A DNA stretch of 64,000 nt from Pseudomonadota bacterium (lineage in GTDB: Bacteria > Pseudomonadota > Gammaproteobacteria > Steroidobacterales > Steroidobacteraceae), in assembly GCA_021805275.1 (NCBI GenBank), contig JAJZFQ010000005.1, positions 1-64,000 of the forward strand, written 5' to 3'. The position numbers and the translations under genes are program-made. The stretch's first letter is position 1. Each line of letters begins with the position of its first letter. This document shows, piece by piece, positions 16,463-26,330 of the stretch. Under the pieces are notes generated by a model. The model saw only the letters and a list, made by a program, of their open reading frames with translations, was not told the origin of the DNA and ran no database searches.

Positions 16463-18418
16463 GTGAGCCGGATTTCCATGCCAGTCAGCCTGTCTGCGTG
16501 CAATGTGCGCACCGGCGAACCATCCATTCGACCCCACCATGCCGCGGCAACGCCAAGCGCCGTGCGCGCGACGCTGTGTTGCCTGTGGCTCGCCGCGGCG
16601 CCCGCTTGGGCGGGCAGTCCGGGCGATGTCTCGACCGTGGTCATCTCGGCCGCCACCTTCCCGCAGGCACTGACCAAGGCGCTGCCGAGCGTGAGCGTGA
16701 TCACTCGCGCGCAGATCGAGCAGAGCGGGGTGAAGAACCTCACGACGCTGCTGCAGCGGGTGGCCGGCGTGCAGATCACCGCCAATGGCGGCCCCGGCCA
16801 GCCGGCCACCACCTATCTGGAGGGATTCGGTGGCATCGACGCCGGTGTACTGGTCCTGCTGAACGGCGTGCCAATCACTCCGCAGGATGCCTCCGGTGGC
16901 AGCAACTACCTGGAAAACCTCACCACCGATCAGATCGAGCGGATCGAGGTGATCCACGGCAACGTCTCGGCGATCTACGGGTCGGGCGCGATCGGCGGGG
17001 TCATTCTGATCACCACACGCCAGGGCAGCCGTACCCCCCGGGCCGACGTGTCGATAAGCGGCGGTAGCCGCAACACGGCCACGGTCTCGGCGAATGCGAG
17101 CGGCCAGGTCCACGACACGCGCCTGCAGTTCGGCGTCAGCCGCTACACCACTGCGGGCATCCCCTCGATCAATCCGGCCGAGAGCACCCTGGTCACGTCC
17201 AACCGCTCCGACGGCTATCACAATCTCACCGCCAACGGATCGATCGTGCAGGAGCTCGCCGCCGACCAGCAGCTCGGCGTGCGCGGGTTCGTGAGTGACG
17301 GTCGGTACAGTTACGACAATGACACCTCGGGCGGACGGACGCAGCAGAGTCTCCTGCAAGCGTTCAGCGATAACCGCCTGAGCGCGATCTGGACCTCGCA
17401 CCTGAGCCTCTCCCGCGAGCGCACCGACGACATCAACCTCGGCACCTACGCTTCAACGTATCACTCGACCGACGTCGACGTGCTGTGGCGCAACGTGGTC
17501 CGCTTGACTTCCGGCTGGACTCTGACCGGCGGGGCGACCCGCCAGCATCAGTCGATTCGCAGTGCCGAGCAGGGCGGCATTCCGAGCGCATCGCGCAATG
17601 TGACTGCAGTGTTCGCCGGGCTCAACGGCGCGTTCGCGGGCAACGAGCTGCAGCTGAACATTCGGCACGACCAGATCGACGCCTTCGCGAGCAACAAGAA
17701 CACGTTCTTCGCCGCGTACGGTCGGCAGCTCGGCTCGGGGTTCAAGGCGATCGTCAGCTACGCCAGCGCCTTCAACGCCCCGCCACTCGGCTACCTTTAT
17801 TACAACAGCCCTTACTGGGCGGCCAACCCGCAGTTGAAGCCCGAGTCAGCGCACACGGTGGAAGCAGCACTGCAGTGGGCGCGGGCCGCGAACACGGTGC
17901 GCGCCACGCTGTTTCAGACAACCGGCAGCAACCTGTGGGGCTACGGCTCGACGCCGAACTACCTCACGCAGTTTCAGAACATTGCCCGCACCCGCACCCG
18001 CGGCCTGGAGATCAGTGCCCGGGGCGCCTGGCGGCGCTGGAGCTACGACGCAAACGTGACCCTGCAGCAACCCCTCGCCCTGAGCGATGCCGGACATCCG
18101 ACGCTGCAGCGTCTCGCACGCAGCATCGCCAACGCCGACGTGAACTACGACTTCGGTCAGGTATCGACCGGCCTCGCCGTGCACTACAGCGGACCGCGAC
18201 CCGATGTCACGTACACGCCGACGTTCACGACCGTGCCCGTCACCCTTGGCAGCTACACCACCATCGATCTGACGGCGGGCGGACCGATCGGCCCCCGTCT
18301 GCGCTGGCACGTGCGCGCGGAGAACCTTCTCGACAAGCGATATGCCACGGCTTACAGCTACAACTCGATGCCGTTTGGGGTGTTCGTGGGCCTGACGTGG
18401 CGGCCCATCGGTCCCTGA
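16463..18418 (+). CDS. btuB: BtuB-like TonB-dependent vitamin B12 receptor
   Basis: 651 residues from GTG 16463 (ATG 16481 is also possible). A hydrophobic segment ending AAAPAWA serves as signal peptide, followed by a TonB box (STVVISA). The plug domain (about residues 65-180) has SVITRAQIEQSG, LLQRVAGVQI, VLVLLNGVPI and IERIEVIHGNVSAIYGSGAIGGVI. A 22-strand barrel follows, ending in an aromatic-containing C-terminal strand (FGVFVGLTW). The cobalamin riboswitch just upstream makes cobalamin the most likely substrate. It is shorter than the two other TonB receptors in this window and close to BtuB length. Confidence 0.9.
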   Translation: MSRISMPVSLSACNVRTGEPSIRPHHAAATPSAVRATLCCLWLAAAPAWAGSPGDVSTVVISAATFPQALTKALPSVSVITRAQIEQSGVKNLTTLLQRVAGVQITANGGPGQPATTYLEGFGGIDAGVLVLLNGVPITPQDASGGSNYLENLTTDQIERIEVIHGNVSAIYGSGAIGGVILITTRQGSRTPRADVSISGGSRNTATVSANASGQVHDTRLQFGVSRYTTAGIPSINPAESTLVTSNRSDGYHNLTANGSIVQELAADQQLGVRGFVSDGRYSYDNDTSGGRTQQSLLQAFSDNRLSAIWTSHLSLSRERTDDINLGTYASTYHSTDVDVLWRNVVRLTSGWTLTGGATRQHQSIRSAEQGGIPSASRNVTAVFAGLNGAFAGNELQLNIRHDQIDAFASNKNTFFAAYGRQLGSGFKAIVSYASAFNAPPLGYLYYNSPYWAANPQLKPESAHTVEAALQWARAANTVRATLFQTTGSNLWGYGSTPNYLTQFQNIARTRTRGLEISARGAWRRWSYDANVTLQQPLALSDAGHPTLQRLARSIANADVNYDFGQVSTGLAVHYSGPRPDVTYTPTFTTVPVTLGSYTTIDLTAGGPIGPRLRWHVRAENLLDKRYATAYSYNSMPFGVFVGLTWRPIGP

Positions 18419-18526
18419 GCGCTTGCGACGGTACGGGCACATCGCGGTTCTCCGTTGCGGCACATCAGGTGCCGCCGGGCTGTCGGAACGCCGCCAAATC
18501 GGTAGAATAGTAACTGGAGGTCCATC

Positions 18527-19096
18527 ATGAATGATTACCGTCGATCCTCTCTGTCCTGGGGCGTCTGTGCGGCGTGGCTAGGGGCGTTCGTCTTCGCCGT
18601 GGCGCTGTTCGGAGCGGGGTTGACCTGCGCCGTTCCGCTGGTGGCGTTCGCCGCGCTCTGCGCGCTGCGCTTGGGCCGCGGCCAGGCTCTGCTGTTCGTC
18701 GGGGCGCTCTGGCTCGCCGACGAAGTCATCGAATTCGCGCTACTGCATCTGCCGCTGGCACCGGCGGCGCTCGGCTGGGCGGCGCTGTTCGGAGTGGCGG
18801 CGCTGGCGGCCACCGCGGTCGCGGGCGAGGTTGCCCGTCGGGCGCCCAAGGCCGCGGGCACCGTGGGGGCATTCTTGGCCGCATTTGCGGCCTACGAAGG
18901 CGTGATGTGGGCGGTCAGCCGCATGGTCGGCGGCGCTCGCGATGCGTTCGGCGTGGGCATCCTGGGCCAAGTCTTCGCCCTCAACGCGGTGACCTTTGGC
19001 GCATTGCTGGTGGTTGGCGCCCTGAGCGCGCGCAGCGGCGCCCTGTCGACCCTGTCGGGCAAGGCCCCGTACGCGCCGCGGCGGCGCGCGGCCTGA
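18527..19096 (+). CDS. Polytopic membrane protein downstream of btuB, candidate cobalamin/cobalt transporter
   Basis: 189 residues; ATG 18527 after a strong GGAGG site. Five to six hydrophobic segments are visible, with a conserved-looking acidic pair in one of them (LWLADEVIEFALLHL) and an aromatic/charged loop (YEGVMWAVSRM). It lies about 110 bp after btuB on the same strand with no visible terminator between, so it may be under the B12 riboswitch. Short core transporters of the BtuM type and cobalt permeases occupy this position in other proteobacteria. I cannot assign it to either by motif; the transport role is inferred from place and topology. Confidence 0.7.
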   Translation: MNDYRRSSLSWGVCAAWLGAFVFAVALFGAGLTCAVPLVAFAALCALRLGRGQALLFVGALWLADEVIEFALLHLPLAPAALGWAALFGVAALAATAVAGEVARRAPKAAGTVGAFLAAFAAYEGVMWAVSRMVGGARDAFGVGILGQVFALNAVTFGALLVVGALSARSGALSTLSGKAPYAPRRRAA

Positions 19097-19157
19097 CCTG
19101 AGCCTCTCGAGCCTGCAGCCGTTCCGGCCGCGTGGGCGGCCGGAACGGCACCGGGTC

Positions 19158-20027
19158 TCACGGCTGGCGGGGCTTGCGCAGCCGCACCAGTCCTTCCTGA
19201 GCGGTGCTCGCGACCAGTCTGCCGTCGCGCGCATAGACCCCTGCCCGCGCGAAGCCGCGGGCGCCCGAGGCGCTCGGGCTGTCCACTGCGTACAGCAGCC
19301 AGTCGTCCACGCGCAGCGGGCGGTGGAACCACATGGCATGGTCGATGCTCGCCATGACCAGTGCACCGCTGTAGGAGGTCTTGCCGTGCGGCAGCGTCGC
19401 CGTGTCGAGCAGGAAGTAATCCGATAAATAGGCGAGCAGCCGCCGGTGCAGCCCCTCGTCCTCGGGCAGCCGGTCGACCGCACGGAACCAGACCTGGCGG
19501 GCCGGAGGCGAACGGCCGGTCACGAGCAGCTCCATGGGCTGGACCAGGCGGAACTCGAACGGCCGGGGCCGCTCGAGAAAGCGCCGCACGGCCTCCGGAA
19601 GTCGCTCAAGCAGCTGCGGCGGCGGCCGGGTCGAATCCGGGAGCGATTCCGGCGGAGGCACCTCGGGCATACCGATCTGGTGATCGAAGCCTTCCTCGAG
19701 GATCTGGAACGAGGCGGCCATGGTGAAGATCGGCGCACCGTGCTGAATGGCCACCACGCGGCGGTTGCAGAACGAATGCCCGTCGAGGCTCCGGTCCACC
19801 TGATAGACGATCGGCGCATTGAAGTCGCCGCGACGCAGGAAATACGCGTGCAGCGAGTGCACGATCCGGTCCTGGACCGTGGCGGCCGCGGCGCTGAGCG
19901 CCTGCCCGAGCACCTGCCCGCCGAACACCTGCGGGCTGCCGATGTCGCGGCTCTCACCGCGGAACAGATCGACCTCGAGCCGCTCCAGATCGAGCAATTT
20001 GATCAAATCGGCCAGGCGGGGATCCAT
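19158..20027 (-). CDS. tesB: Acyl-CoA thioesterase II
   Basis: 289 residues from ATG 20027, which has GGAGG eight bases upstream; a longer frame from 20045 lacks such a site. Double-hotdog TesB fold: VFGGQVLGQALSAAAATV, HSLHAYFLRRGDFNAPIVYQV and RVVAIQHGAPIFTMAASFQ in the first half; SYSGALVMASIDHAMWFHRP, WLLYAVDSPSASGARGF and GRLVASTAQEGLVR in the second. TesB hydrolyses a wide range of acyl-CoAs in the cytoplasm. It lies 28 bp after the FNR gene on the same strand. Confidence 0.95.
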   Translation of the reverse strand: MDPRLADLIKLLDLERLEVDLFRGESRDIGSPQVFGGQVLGQALSAAAATVQDRIVHSLHAYFLRRGDFNAPIVYQVDRSLDGHSFCNRRVVAIQHGAPIFTMAASFQILEEGFDHQIGMPEVPPPESLPDSTRPPPQLLERLPEAVRRFLERPRPFEFRLVQPMELLVTGRSPPARQVWFRAVDRLPEDEGLHRRLLAYLSDYFLLDTATLPHGKTSYSGALVMASIDHAMWFHRPLRVDDWLLYAVDSPSASGARGFARAGVYARDGRLVASTAQEGLVRLRKPRQP

Positions 20028-20055
20028 CGCATCTGCCTCCGGCATGCCCTGTCGT

Positions 20056-21123
20056 TCAGTCCGGAACGCCGAGGCGCTGGTGCATGATCGGACTGGTGGT
20101 CGTGTACTGCAGGAACTGGCGCTTCTCGGGATACAGATGATGCTGGATGCCGAAGGCGGCGAGTGCGGCCTCGTGGAAGCCGGAGAGAATCAGCTTCTTC
20201 TTGCCCGGGTAGGTATTGATGTCGCCGACGGCGAATATGCCCGGCACGCTGGTCTGGAACTTCTCGGTATCGACTCTGAGCGCGCGCTTCTCGAGCTCGA
20301 GCCCCCACTCGGCGATCGGTCCGAGCTTCGGATGCAGGCCGAAGAACACCAGCAGCTGCTCGGCCTCGAGCGCCTCGATCCCGCCGTCGGCCTTCTTCAC
20401 CTGCACTCCGCTCAGGCGCGTCCCGTCTGTCAACAGGGCGTGCGGCAGGGCCTCGAAGCAGCGCAACCGCCCAGTCGCCTCGAGCTCGCGCATCTTGGCC
20501 ACTGAAGCCGGGGCGGCGCGGAACTCGGCGCGCCGGTGCACCAGCGTCAGGCTGCGCGTGCGGGACACCAGCGCAAGCGTCCAGTCGAGCGCCGAGTCGC
20601 CGCCGCCGAAGATAACCACGTGCTTACCCTCGTGCGCGGCTGCCTCCTTGATCCGGTACTGGATCGCTCCGCCCTCGAACGCCTCGGTCCCGGGGATCCC
20701 GAGCCGGCGCGGCTGGAACGAGCCGACGCCGGCCGCGATTACCACGGTGCCGGTGTTGAAGTGCGTGCCGAGGGCCGTGCGCACGTCGAACCGGCCGTCC
20801 TCGCGGCGCGCCAGCTCAGTGACTTCCTCGCCCAGATGAAACTGCGGATTGAACGGCCGGATCTGCTCCAGCAACCGGTCGATGAGCTCCTGCGCGCCGC
20901 ACACCGGCAGCGCCGGAATGTCGTAGATCGGCTTCTCCGGGTACAGCTCGGTGCATTGGCCGCCAGGATGGGCCAGCGAGTCGACCAGATGGGCCCGGAT
21001 CCCGAGCAATCCCAGCTCGAAGACCTGGAACAGCCCGCAGGGCCCGGCCCCGACGATCAACACTTCGGCCTCGATCGGACCACCGGTCTGCGGCGCTGCG
21101 CTGTGTGTGCTCATCTGGCTCAC
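20056..21123 (-). CDS. Ferredoxin/flavodoxin-NADP+ reductase, thioredoxin-reductase-like type
   Basis: 355 residues. Two nucleotide-binding domains: FAD (VLIVGAGPCGLFQVFELG) and NADPH (HVVIFGGGDSALDWTLAL). The sequence GGQCTELYPEKPIYDIPALP and the lack of a redox CxxC distinguish this YumC-like FNR from thioredoxin reductase. The end has PGIFAVGDINTYPGKKKLIL and a C-terminal extension (FLQYTTTSP) typical of the class, which covers the flavin. It transfers electrons between NADPH and ferredoxin. Two in-frame Met codons close together make the exact start uncertain by three residues. Confidence 0.94.
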   Translation of the reverse strand: MSQMSTHSAAPQTGGPIEAEVLIVGAGPCGLFQVFELGLLGIRAHLVDSLAHPGGQCTELYPEKPIYDIPALPVCGAQELIDRLLEQIRPFNPQFHLGEEVTELARREDGRFDVRTALGTHFNTGTVVIAAGVGSFQPRRLGIPGTEAFEGGAIQYRIKEAAAHEGKHVVIFGGGDSALDWTLALVSRTRSLTLVHRRAEFRAAPASVAKMRELEATGRLRCFEALPHALLTDGTRLSGVQVKKADGGIEALEAEQLLVFFGLHPKLGPIAEWGLELEKRALRVDTEKFQTSVPGIFAVGDINTYPGKKKLILSGFHEAALAAFGIQHHLYPEKRQFLQYTTTSPIMHQRLGVPD

Positions 21124-21178
21124 TTCGCCCCCACGGGGTGCAAAGCCGCCATTTTACCGGGCTTTGGCCCGAGGTGCG

Positions 21179-21478
21179 CTACGCGCGGCCCGCGTTCGAG
21201 TCCGTGGGCGTGTGGAAATACTCGCTTTCGGCCGCCAACTGCTCGATCAGGCGCTTCAGTTCCGCCATGCGCCCCTCGGCGGTGCTGATCGGCATGCAGT
21301 CCTGGCAGCGCGGATCGCCGCAGGGCTGACGGGAATAGAGCCAATACTGCAGCGCGCCGGCGAGCAGCCCGTCGGCGATATCCCACAGATCAGCGTCACG
21401 GTCCTTGTCCGCGATCTTGTTGCCCAGATCGACGGCCTTGGTAAATGCAGAATCGAACGTATCGGCGATTTCGGTCAT
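21179..21478 (-). CDS. Small conserved soluble protein with Cys cluster
   Basis: 99 residues from ATG 21478. It is acidic and helical (MTEIADTFDSAFTKAVDLGNKIADKD, DLWDIADGLLAGALQYWLYSRQP), with a C-x4-C-x2-C cluster (CGDPRCQDC, residues about 53-61) that could bind zinc or a metal cluster, then a helical tail. It resembles short uncharacterised gammaproteobacterial proteins. It lies about 55 bp upstream of the FNR gene on the same strand, so it may be in one transcript with FNR and tesB. A longer upstream frame is not supported. Confidence 0.7.
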   Translation of the reverse strand: MTEIADTFDSAFTKAVDLGNKIADKDRDADLWDIADGLLAGALQYWLYSRQPCGDPRCQDCMPISTAEGRMAELKRLIEQLAAESEYFHTPTDSNAGRA

Positions 21479-21567
21479 GGGCCTTGCTCTCCCACCTATC
21501 GCCAGTATACGGCAATCGGCCGGCAGCCATGGCAGAGGCGCCCCCGGCAAGGGCGATCCGCTTCAGG

Positions 21568-22662
21568 TCAAGGTCTGGTGGTGGTACGCACGAATGCGTC
21601 GCGGGCGCGCACGCCGATGTCCGGTTGATCGGTGAAGAACCCATCGATGCCGGCGGCGAGAAATCGGCCGATTTCCTGCTCCAAATCCCCATGTGCGCCC
21701 GCCGGTCCGACGCGGCGCGCCTCGGCCGGAAGGAAAGCGTTCTCCGCGCGGAACGTCCAGGGAAAAACCGCCAGCCCCTCGCGATGACTGTCTGCAACGA
21801 GGCGCGTGGGGCTCGCGAGCCGCCCTACCTCGTCGCGCGGGATCACCAGCGATTTTTCCGGCCCGATACCCACGGCGTAGCCAGCCACCTCGGCAAGCCC
21901 CGCCGGCGTGCTGAGCTCAGCGTACGTCTCGGGCCGGCCCGCGGCGCGTGCGTCGTACGGCGCTCCCTCGGCCTCGATCAACTGCACCAGGCGCAGCGGG
22001 GCGAGCGCGCGCAGATTGCGCAGAATCCCCGGCTCGAATGACTCGACGAACACCGGCGCCTCGGCGGTGGCGAGGCTGTACGCCTCGAGCACACCGAGGA
22101 GCACCTCGGCCATGGGCAGGCCGCAGGCCTCGAAATGCGTCGGATGCTTCAACTCCGGGTACAGGCCGATCGGCGGGGGCGCCGGCCGCCCGAGTGCCAC
22201 CGCGCGGGCACGCCGCTCGGCGCCGACCCGCTCGCGCATCTGCAGGATCTCCTCGAGCGAGAGGATCTGGAACTGCCCATCGAAGCGCGTGTTGTCGGGC
22301 CGCAGCTCGGCAATGCGCTCGCGGCAGCGCAGCACCTTCAGCTCCTCGAGCGTGAAGTCCTCGCTGAACCAGCCCGTCACCGGTTCGCCGTCGATGAGCT
22401 TGGTGACCCGCCGGGACGCGAACCGCTCGTGACGGGCCACGTCGGTGGTGCCGGCGAGTTCGTTCTCGTGGCGCACCACGAGCACCCCGTCGCGGGTCAT
22501 GACCAGGTCCGGCTCCAGGGCATCGGCCCCCTGCAGCAATGCCAGTTCGTAGGCGCCGAGCGTGTGCTCGGGCCGATAAGCGCTTGCGCCGCGGTGGCCA
22601 ATGACCACGGGCGCGTTCGCCGGCCAGTTGCTACACTCCGCAGGGTGCTGCTTACTGAACAT
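21568..22662 (-). CDS. Glycerophosphodiester phosphodiesterase
   Basis: About 364 residues from ATG 22662 (GTG 22608 is an alternative). GDPD signature: [20 protein letters not shown] with the catalytic His, [19 protein letters not shown] with Glu/Asp metal ligands and second His, and PELKHPTHF. It hydrolyses glycerophosphodiesters to glycerol-3-phosphate and an alcohol. There is no clear signal peptide, so it is probably cytoplasmic (UgpQ-like), although the length and the insert around the [17 protein letters not shown] region are more GlpQ-like. The preferred start overlaps the divergent glgB start by 18 bp. Confidence 0.9.
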   Translation of the reverse strand: MFSKQHPAECSNWPANAPVVIGHRGASAYRPEHTLGAYELALLQGADALEPDLVMTRDGVLVVRHENELAGTTDVARHERFASRRVTKLIDGEPVTGWFSEDFTLEELKVLRCRERIAELRPDNTRFDGQFQILSLEEILQMRERVGAERRARAVALGRPAPPPIGLYPELKHPTHFEACGLPMAEVLLGVLEAYSLATAEAPVFVESFEPGILRNLRALAPLRLVQLIEAEGAPYDARAAGRPETYAELSTPAGLAEVAGYAVGIGPEKSLVIPRDEVGRLASPTRLVADSHREGLAVFPWTFRAENAFLPAEARRVGPAGAHGDLEQEIGRFLAAGIDGFFTDQPDIGVRARDAFVRTTTRP

Positions 22663-24540
22663 GACATCTACCTGTTCCGCGAAGGAACCCACGGGCGGGC
22701 CTACGAGAAGCTGGGGGCCCACCTCCTGCCGGCAAGCCCCGATGTTCCCGCGGGCACTCACTTCGCGGTCTGGGCGCCCAATGCCGCATCGGTGTCACTC
22801 ATCGGCGATTTCAACGGCTGGGACAGCCAGGCCCATCCGCTCGTCCCGCGCGCCGACTCCTCGGGCATCTGGGAAGCCTTCGTGCCGCGAATCGGCCGCG
22901 GAACGCTGTACAAGTATCACATAATCTCCCAGCAGCAAGGCTACACCGTCGCGAAGAGCGATCCGTTCGCCTTCTACTGCGAGACCCCGCCGCGCACCGC
23001 CTCGGTGGTCTGGGATCTCGCCTACCACTGGGGCGATGATGCATGGCGGGAGCGACGCGCCGCCACCGATGCCCTCACAGCCCCATGGTCGATCTACGAG
23101 CTGCACCTCGGCTCGTTCCGCCGTGTTCCCGGCGAGGACAACCGTCCGCTGACCTATCGGGAGCTGGCCGAAGCGGTCGCTGCACACGTCGCCGAGATGG
23201 GCTTCACCCATGTCGAGCTGCTGCCGGTGATGGAGCACCCCTTCTACGGCTCGTGGGGTTACCAGGTGACCGGGTATTTCGCCCCGACCTCGCGCTATGG
23301 AACCCCCCAGGACTTCATGTACTTCGTCGATTACCTGCACCAGCGCGGCATCGGCGTGATTCTCGATTGGGTTCCTTCCCACTTTCCGGCCGACCAGCAC
23401 GGACTGGCCTTCTTCGACGGCACGCACCTGTACGAGCACGCCGATCCGCGCCAGGGTCATCATCCGGACTGGAAGAGCTCGATCTTCAACTACGGCCGCT
23501 GCGAAGTGCGCAACTTCCTCCTCAGCAACGCCCTGTTCTGGCTGCAGACCTATCACATCGACGCGCTGCGTGTCGATGCGGTGGCCTCGATGCTCTACCT
23601 CGACTACGGGCGGCGCGAGGGCGAGTGGATTCCCAACCGCTACGGCGGCCACGAGAACCTGGAGGCGGTCGAATTCATCAAGCAGATGAACCTGGCGGTG
23701 TACCGTGACCACCCCGCGACCCAGACCATCGCCGAGGAGTCGACCGCCTGGCCCATGGTGTCGCGCCCGACCTATCTCGGCGGCCTCGGCTTCGGCATGA
23801 AGTGGAACATGGGCTGGATGCACGACACGCTGATGTACTTCGCCACCGATCCGATCTACCGCAAGTACCACCACAGCCAGATCACCTTCAGCCTGTGGTA
23901 TGCGTTCAACGAGAACTTCGTCCTGCCGCTCTCCCACGACGAAGTGGTGCACGGCAAAGGTTCTTTGATTGGCAAGATGGCCGGCGACGACTGGCAGCGG
24001 TTCGCCAACCTGCGCCTGCTGTACGGGTATCTGTGGACCCACCCGGGCAAGAAGCTGCTGTTCATGGGCGGGGAGTTCGCCCAGTGGAGCGAGTGGCAGC
24101 ATGAGCAAAGCCTGCAATGGCACCTGCTCGAGCACGCGCCGCACGAGGGCGTGCGGCGCTGGGTGCGAGACCTGAACCGCCTGTACCGCGAGACGCCCGC
24201 GCTGTACCAACGCGACTTCAGCGCCGACGGCTTCGAGTGGATCGACTGCGACAATGCCGACGACAGCGTGATCGTGTACCTGCGGCGCGGCCAGCAGCCG
24301 CACGACGTGGCGCTCGTCGCGTGCAATCTCACGCCCATGCCGCGCGAGCATTACCGGGTGGGCGTGCCGCTCGGCGGTCAGTGGCTCGAGCGACTGAACA
24401 GCGACGCGCCCGAGTACGGCGGTTCCGGCATCGGCAATCTCGGCACGGTCTTGGCGACGGACGTTCCCTCGCACGGCCGTCCGAACTCACTCACGTTGCG
24501 CCTGCCGCCGCTCGCGACGCTGGTGCTGACGCCCCGGTAG
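22645..24540 (+). CDS. glgB: 1,4-alpha-glucan branching enzyme
   Basis: 631 residues from GTG 22645 ([17 protein letters not shown]), the usual N-terminus of shorter GlgB proteins; the open frame upstream belongs to the shadow of the opposite gene. CBM48 domain (about 35-125), then the GH13 barrel: [27 protein letters not shown], the nucleophile in [11 protein letters not shown], the acid/base in TIAEES, and [14 protein letters not shown] with the third carboxylate. It introduces alpha-1,6 branches in glycogen. No glgA, glgC or glgX is present in the window. Confidence 0.97.
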   Translation: MLLTEHDIYLFREGTHGRAYEKLGAHLLPASPDVPAGTHFAVWAPNAASVSLIGDFNGWDSQAHPLVPRADSSGIWEAFVPRIGRGTLYKYHIISQQQGYTVAKSDPFAFYCETPPRTASVVWDLAYHWGDDAWRERRAATDALTAPWSIYELHLGSFRRVPGEDNRPLTYRELAEAVAAHVAEMGFTHVELLPVMEHPFYGSWGYQVTGYFAPTSRYGTPQDFMYFVDYLHQRGIGVILDWVPSHFPADQHGLAFFDGTHLYEHADPRQGHHPDWKSSIFNYGRCEVRNFLLSNALFWLQTYHIDALRVDAVASMLYLDYGRREGEWIPNRYGGHENLEAVEFIKQMNLAVYRDHPATQTIAEESTAWPMVSRPTYLGGLGFGMKWNMGWMHDTLMYFATDPIYRKYHHSQITFSLWYAFNENFVLPLSHDEVVHGKGSLIGKMAGDDWQRFANLRLLYGYLWTHPGKKLLFMGGEFAQWSEWQHEQSLQWHLLEHAPHEGVRRWVRDLNRLYRETPALYQRDFSADGFEWIDCDNADDSVIVYLRRGQQPHDVALVACNLTPMPREHYRVGVPLGGQWLERLNSDAPEYGGSGIGNLGTVLATDVPSHGRPNSLTLRLPPLATLVLTPR

Positions 24541-24927
24541 CGGCAGCCCCGGGCGGCTCACTCGGGCCGCGCCCCCCGCCCAGCAGCGGCGGCCCGCATG
24601 ACTCGCCGGCACCCGGCGCGGCACACCGCACCGCCGCGGCCGTACCGCAGCCCGTTCGAAGCAGGTCGGGCCGCGCGACGTTGACTCGGACGTCCGCCCG
24701 GCCCGCCGTTACGACCCGAAATATTCAATTTATTCATTGAGTTAAATCTCAGCCCCGCCGCGGGCACGCCTCGCATGGCCAGCGCGGCCCCGGTCGGGTA
24801 CCCATCACCCGTTGCGTCAATCGCCCCTATCGACACCGACAGGACCATTGCAGGCGCCGCGCCGGCGGTTTAAATTATGGTTTCAATAATATTTAAAACT
24901 TCCGGGGACCCCAGCAGAGGTTGCGCA
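24541..24927. promoter_or_regulatory. Gene-free interval; AT-rich promoter region of the BKACE operon
   Basis: The first 170 bases are GC-rich and featureless. From 24718 the sequence becomes AT-rich in patches (AATATTCAATTTATTCATTG, then TTAAATTATGG and CAATAATATTTAAAAC at about 24870-24897), standing out against about 68% GC. The word ATAATATT at 24886-24893 recurs in front of the cdhA/permease pair and the CoA-ligase operon. It probably contains the promoter and an operator of the carnitine operon that starts at 24928. Confidence 0.45.
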
Positions 24928-25827
24928 ATGAACCAAGACGTTATCGTTACGTGTGCCGTCACCGGTGACGACACCAAAGTCACCAAAAGTCCCCACTGCC
25001 CGGTTACCCCTGAGCAGATCGCCAATTCCGCGGTCGAGGCGGCGCGCGCGGGTGCAGCCATCGTGCACATCCACGTGCGTGACCCGGACACCGGCGCCTT
25101 CAGCATGGAAACGCGCCACTACCGCGAGGTGGTCAAGCGCATCCGCGAGAGCGGCGTCGATGTGATCGTGAATCTAACCTGCGGCATGGGCGGGTACATC
25201 TGCGTCGGCGAGCACGGCCTGGAAGACACCCCGGCACCAGGCACGGACTTCGTGAGCCAGGAACGGCGTATGCAGCACGTGATCGATCTGTGCCACGAGG
25301 GGCGGTACCGCCCCGACATCGCCACGCTCGACTGCGGCAGTCTCAACTTCGGCGACGGCAACCGCGCCTACATATCGACGCCCGACTATCTGCGCCGCGG
25401 GGCGGCAATTCTGCGCGACCTCGGCGTCAAGGCGGAACTCGAGGTGTTCGATACCGGCAACCTCTGGTTCGTGCGCAAGATGGTTTCCGAGGGCTTGATT
25501 CCCGCCCCGGCGCTAATCCAGCTGTGCGCCGGCATCCCCTATGGCGTGCCGGCCGACGTCGGCCACCTGCTCGCCATGGTCAACACTCTGCCGCCGGACA
25601 GCGTCTGGACCTCGTTTGCGATCAGCCGCATGCAGATGCCGTGGGTGGCCCAGTCGGTGCTGCTCGGCGGCAACGTGCGCGTCGGACTCGAGGACAACCT
25701 GTATCTCAGCCGCGGCGTCTACGCGAGCAACGCCCAGCTGGTGGAACGGGCACGCGCCATCATCGAGGCGATGGGTGCGCGCGTGATGGCGCCGGCCGCG
25801 GCGCGCGAGCGCCTGGGGCTCAAGTGA
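24928..25827 (+). CDS. Beta-keto acid cleavage enzyme (BKACE, DUF849), probable 3-dehydrocarnitine cleavage enzyme
   Basis: 299 residues; ATG 24928 follows GCAGAGG and gives the family start (MNQDVIVTCAVTGDD). A TIM-barrel Zn enzyme: HIHVRDPDTG carries the two metal His, then NLTCGMGG, LDCGSLNFGD, ELEVFDTG and GNVRVGLEDNLYLSRG. BKACEs condense a beta-keto acid with acetyl-CoA, giving acetoacetate and a new CoA ester. The adjoining betainyl-CoA-type thioesterase and nearby carnitine dehydrogenase point to 3-dehydrocarnitine as substrate, giving betainyl-CoA (Pseudomonas CdhC role). The next gene starts in its stop codon (GTGA). Confidence 0.9.
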   Translation: MNQDVIVTCAVTGDDTKVTKSPHCPVTPEQIANSAVEAARAGAAIVHIHVRDPDTGAFSMETRHYREVVKRIRESGVDVIVNLTCGMGGYICVGEHGLEDTPAPGTDFVSQERRMQHVIDLCHEGRYRPDIATLDCGSLNFGDGNRAYISTPDYLRRGAAILRDLGVKAELEVFDTGNLWFVRKMVSEGLIPAPALIQLCAGIPYGVPADVGHLLAMVNTLPPDSVWTSFAISRMQMPWVAQSVLLGGNVRVGLEDNLYLSRGVYASNAQLVERARAIIEAMGARVMAPAAARERLGLK

Positions 25828-26330
25828 CCGCAGAGGTCTCGCCAAGCTCGGCGGCCGCGGCCGCCGAGCTCTACCGCACGTCGATCAACGCGGACTGGAT
25901 CGACTACAACGGCCATCTGCGCGACGCGTACTACGGACTGATCTTCAGCGAGGCAACCGACTCGCTGATGGATCAGCTCGGGATCGATGCACCGTATCGC
26001 GCCGGCACGCGCTGCACGCTCTACACCCTCGAGATGCACATCAACTATCTGCGTGAAGTGCACCAGAGCGATCAGGTGACCGTCGGCGTGCGGCTTCTCG
26101 ACAGCGACGCCAAGCGAATGCTGGTCGGGATGGAGCTCACCACCGCCCGCGGCGGCGAGCCCTGCGCGACAGCCGAGCTGCTGCTGCTGCACGTGCACCA
26201 GGGCGAGACGCCGGCAACGACCCCGTTCCCACCGGAAATCGCCCAAACCATCGAGCGCTTCCGCGCACGGTGGCCGGGCCCGCTGGCCGGCCCCGGCTCA
26301 CGCCGCATGGAACTGAGGAGACGGACATGA
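25824..26330 (+). CDS. Hotdog thioesterase, probable betainyl-CoA thioesterase
   Basis: 168 residues, GTG start overlapping the BKACE stop by 4 bases. A single hotdog domain: DWIDYNGHLRDAYYGLIFSEATDSLMDQLG, then YTLEMHINYLREVHQSDQVTV and KRMLVGMELTT. The DYNGHL motif is typical of 4-hydroxybenzoyl-CoA-type and CdhB-like thioesterases. It would release glycine betaine from betainyl-CoA made by BKACE. The same activity seems to be present as the C-terminal domain of the CdhA fusion at 30531, so the window has two versions. The C-terminus is Arg-rich (SRRMELRRRT). Confidence 0.87.
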   Translation: MTAEVSPSSAAAAAELYRTSINADWIDYNGHLRDAYYGLIFSEATDSLMDQLGIDAPYRAGTRCTLYTLEMHINYLREVHQSDQVTVGVRLLDSDAKRMLVGMELTTARGGEPCATAELLLLHVHQGETPATTPFPPEIAQTIERFRARWPGPLAGPGSRRMELRRRT

